Of a stretch of DNA of 7,031 nt, positions 6,272 to 7,031 are shown one piece after another. Below the pieces are notes generated by a model. That model saw only the letters and a list, made by a program, of their open reading frames with translations. It did not search any database and was not told the origin of the DNA. The position numbers were made by a program, and so were the translations under genes. Position 1 is the first letter of the stretch. Each line of letters begins with the position of its first letter. The stretch is from Mariprofundaceae bacterium (GTDB lineage Bacteria > Pseudomonadota > Zetaproteobacteria > Mariprofundales > Mariprofundaceae). The stretch covers positions 1 to 7,031 of the forward strand of contig JALUXN010000278.1 of assembly GCA_027018975.1 (NCBI GenBank). The letters are read 5' to 3'.

Positions 6272-6349
6272 GCCGCCGACTACTGCCGCGAGTTGCCTGC
6301 CGGGTCGCACTCCGGTTGATTGCGTGGTTGCGATGCGTCTGTCGGCGGC
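6272..6349. repeat. 9-bp inverted repeat spanning the sdhC promoter region
   Basis: GCCGCCGAC (6272-6280) and its exact reverse complement GTCGGCGGC (6341-6349) are separated by 60 bp. The right arm lies between the predicted -35 and -10 of the sdhC promoter. As RNA it would make a stem with a very long loop; as DNA the arms could be two sites for one protein, with centres 69 bp apart. Either role is inference; GC-rich DNA can give such matches by chance. Confidence 0.35.
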
Positions 6350-6356
6350 TTATGAT
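6328..6356 (+). promoter_or_regulatory. Sigma70-like promoter for the sdh operon
   Basis: TTGCGA (6328-6333, four of six) and TATGAT (6351-6356, five of six) are separated by an ideal 17 bp. The transcription start would be near 6363, giving about 37 nt before the TTG of sdhC, with a strong Shine-Dalgarno-like GAGGTGAGG (6372-6380) in the leader. A second weak -35 (TTGATT, 6316-6321) is too far from this -10. Confidence 0.5.
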
Positions 6357-6383
6357 GCGAGGGTTGTTTGCGAGGTGAGGTGA

Positions 6384-6413
6384 ATGCGGAGTTTTAGTTT
6401 TGTCTGTGCGTGA
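6384..6413 (+). CDS. Possible 9-codon leader peptide upstream of sdhC
   Basis: The best ribosome binding site of the region, GAGGTGAGG (6372-6380), is placed three bases before an ATG at 6384 that opens only MRSFSFVCA before a TGA at 6411-6413. This small frame overlaps two in-frame sdhC starts (TTG 6400, GTG 6406) in another frame, so translating ribosomes could deliver initiation to sdhC by coupling. Alternatively, the ATG may be a remnant of the true sdhC start moved out of frame by a small indel. There is no homology support because of its size. Confidence 0.3.
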   Translation: MRSFSFVCA

Positions 6414-6834
6414 CGAACAAGATACGGTCGCTGCTATGCAAGAACCGCCTGCCGCAACGGCGCCTGCTGCGCCATCTCCAAGATCTCCACGACTCTCCAT
6501 CTACCGCTGGCGTCTGGCGATGATCGCCAGTATTGCCCACCGTGGTAGCGGGCTGATTCTAGTGCTTTTTGTGCCGCTCTATCTCTGGCTGCTGCAGGGG
6601 ATGACTGGCAGCGTCGCTGGCTTCGATGCGGCACTGAACTGGCTCCACTCCGGCCTTGGCCGTCTCTCGCTCTGGCTGGTCGGCACGGCGCTGGCCTTCC
6701 ATCTCTGTAACGGTATTCGTTTTCTTTTGCTCGATTTTGGTGTGGGCGAAGCGCGCCGGACGATGCGTGGCAGCGCCAAGCTGGTGTTGGTCGTCACCGC
6801 ACTGGTGGCGCTGCTGCTGGCGGTGGTGCTGTGA
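6400..6834 (+). CDS. sdhC: Succinate dehydrogenase cytochrome b556 subunit
   Basis: Membrane anchor of complex II; with SdhD it holds heme b and the ubiquinone site and passes electrons from SdhAB to quinone. Using the TTG at 6400 the protein has 144 residues. After LSIYRWR (32-38) comes IASIAHRGSG, where Ser44 and Arg48 match the quinone-site Ser27 and Arg31 of E. coli SdhC. His101 in ALAFHLCNGIR matches heme ligand His84, and LLLDFG follows as in the family. The second His of E. coli GIRH is Phe here. Three membrane helices lie at about 45-66, 86-108 and 125-144. The first 31 residues are an odd Pro/Ala-rich stretch. The start is uncertain: TTG 6400 has GGAG eight bases upstream, GTG 6406 is poorly spaced, and ATG 6436 (residue 13) lacks a ribosome binding site but gives a more usual length of 132. 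The stop overlaps the sdhD ATG. Confidence 0.88.
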   Translation: MSVRDEQDTVAAMQEPPAATAPAAPSPRSPRLSIYRWRLAMIASIAHRGSGLILVLFVPLYLWLLQGMTGSVAGFDAALNWLHSGLGRLSLWLVGTALAFHLCNGIRFLLLDFGVGEARRTMRGSAKLVLVVTALVALLLAVVL

Positions 6835-7031
6835 TGAAACGCATCAAAGAGCCGGGCGCGGCGCATAGCGGGCTGAGTGACTGGTATTGGCAGCGGCTCT
6901 CGGCGGTGGTGCTGGCGCTGCTGCTGCCGTTGCCCTTCTTCCTGCTGGTGGCGGTCTATCAGGGCAGTGTCGATCAGCAGGGGATGCTCGATATTCTTGA
7001 CCATTTCCTCTCCCATCTGCTCCACACGATG
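6834..7031 (+). CDS. sdhD: Succinate dehydrogenase hydrophobic anchor subunit, 5' part
   Basis: Second membrane anchor of complex II. Only the first 66 residues are in the window; the frame is still open at the right edge. HSGLSDWYWQRLSAV (11-25) is the typical SdhD start, close to the family pattern 'G..GL..WW.QR.TAV', with the Arg and Ser/Thr near the quinone pocket. The first membrane helix spans about 22-43. The ATG overlaps the sdhC stop as TGATG, the usual tightly coupled arrangement. The heme-binding second helix expected to the right is not visible, nor are sdhA and sdhB, which would normally follow. Confidence 0.88.
   Translation, partial: MKRIKEPGAAHSGLSDWYWQRLSAVVLALLLPLPFFLLVAVYQGSVDQQGMLDILDHFLSHLLHTM

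Noticed and set aside
1..7031. CRISPR array, tRNA or rRNA gene, transposase or phage gene
   Set aside because: No regularly spaced repeats of CRISPR length, no tRNA-like CCA-end or anticodon fold noticed, and no mobile-element protein motif in any frame.

Overview
The window reads as ordinary chromosomal DNA of a moderately GC-rich Gram-negative bacterium, most likely a proteobacterium. The evidence is an Fe-type SodB, an RhlE-type DEAD-box helicase, a lepB-rnc-era cluster and the start of an sdhC-sdhD operon whose SdhC resembles the proteobacterial cytochrome b556 subunit. The class is uncertain. The local gene order lacks several usual gammaproteobacterial neighbours: no lepA before lepB, no DUF4845 gene between lepB and rnc, and no recO or pdxJ after era. 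A gammaproteobacterium or a close sister lineage such as Zetaproteobacteria would both fit; this is inference.

Layout. Positions 1-382 are degraded: a purine-rich CGCAGAG-type intergenic repeat (about 76-110) abuts a broken remnant of a GNAT acetyltransferase of the toxin-like type (113-382, internal TGA). An extended -10 promoter and a strong ribosome binding site then lead into sodB (471-1049). A 300-bp gene-poor gap holds a possible promoter for rhlE (1350-2636). rhlE converges on the alanine racemase gene alr (2651-3745, minus strand), with only 14 bp between the stop codons. From a 207-bp divergent region, lepB (3953-4624), rnc (4632-5321) and era (5311-6219) run tightly packed on the plus strand. 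A 180-bp regulatory-looking gap follows, with a 12-bp perfect palindrome, a 9-bp inverted repeat and a good sigma70-like promoter. A well-placed Shine-Dalgarno there points to a 9-codon open frame ahead of sdhC (6400-6834). sdhC overlaps sdhD by one base, and sdhD runs off the right edge.

How the genes fit together. lepB (signal peptide removal), rnc (dsRNA processing of rRNA and mRNA) and era (30S maturation GTPase) form a housekeeping export and ribosome-maturation unit. rhlE fits the RNA remodelling theme. alr supplies D-alanine for peptidoglycan, sodB removes superoxide, and sdhCD encode the membrane anchor of succinate dehydrogenase (complex II).

I found no convincing new multi-gene system. 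The points most worth checking are an Asp-to-Asn change at a metal-ligand position of RNase III, the arrangement of the sdhC leader, the possible leaderless alr transcript, a Trp-to-Phe change in the SodB active-site shell, and the decayed acetyltransferase next to the repeat.
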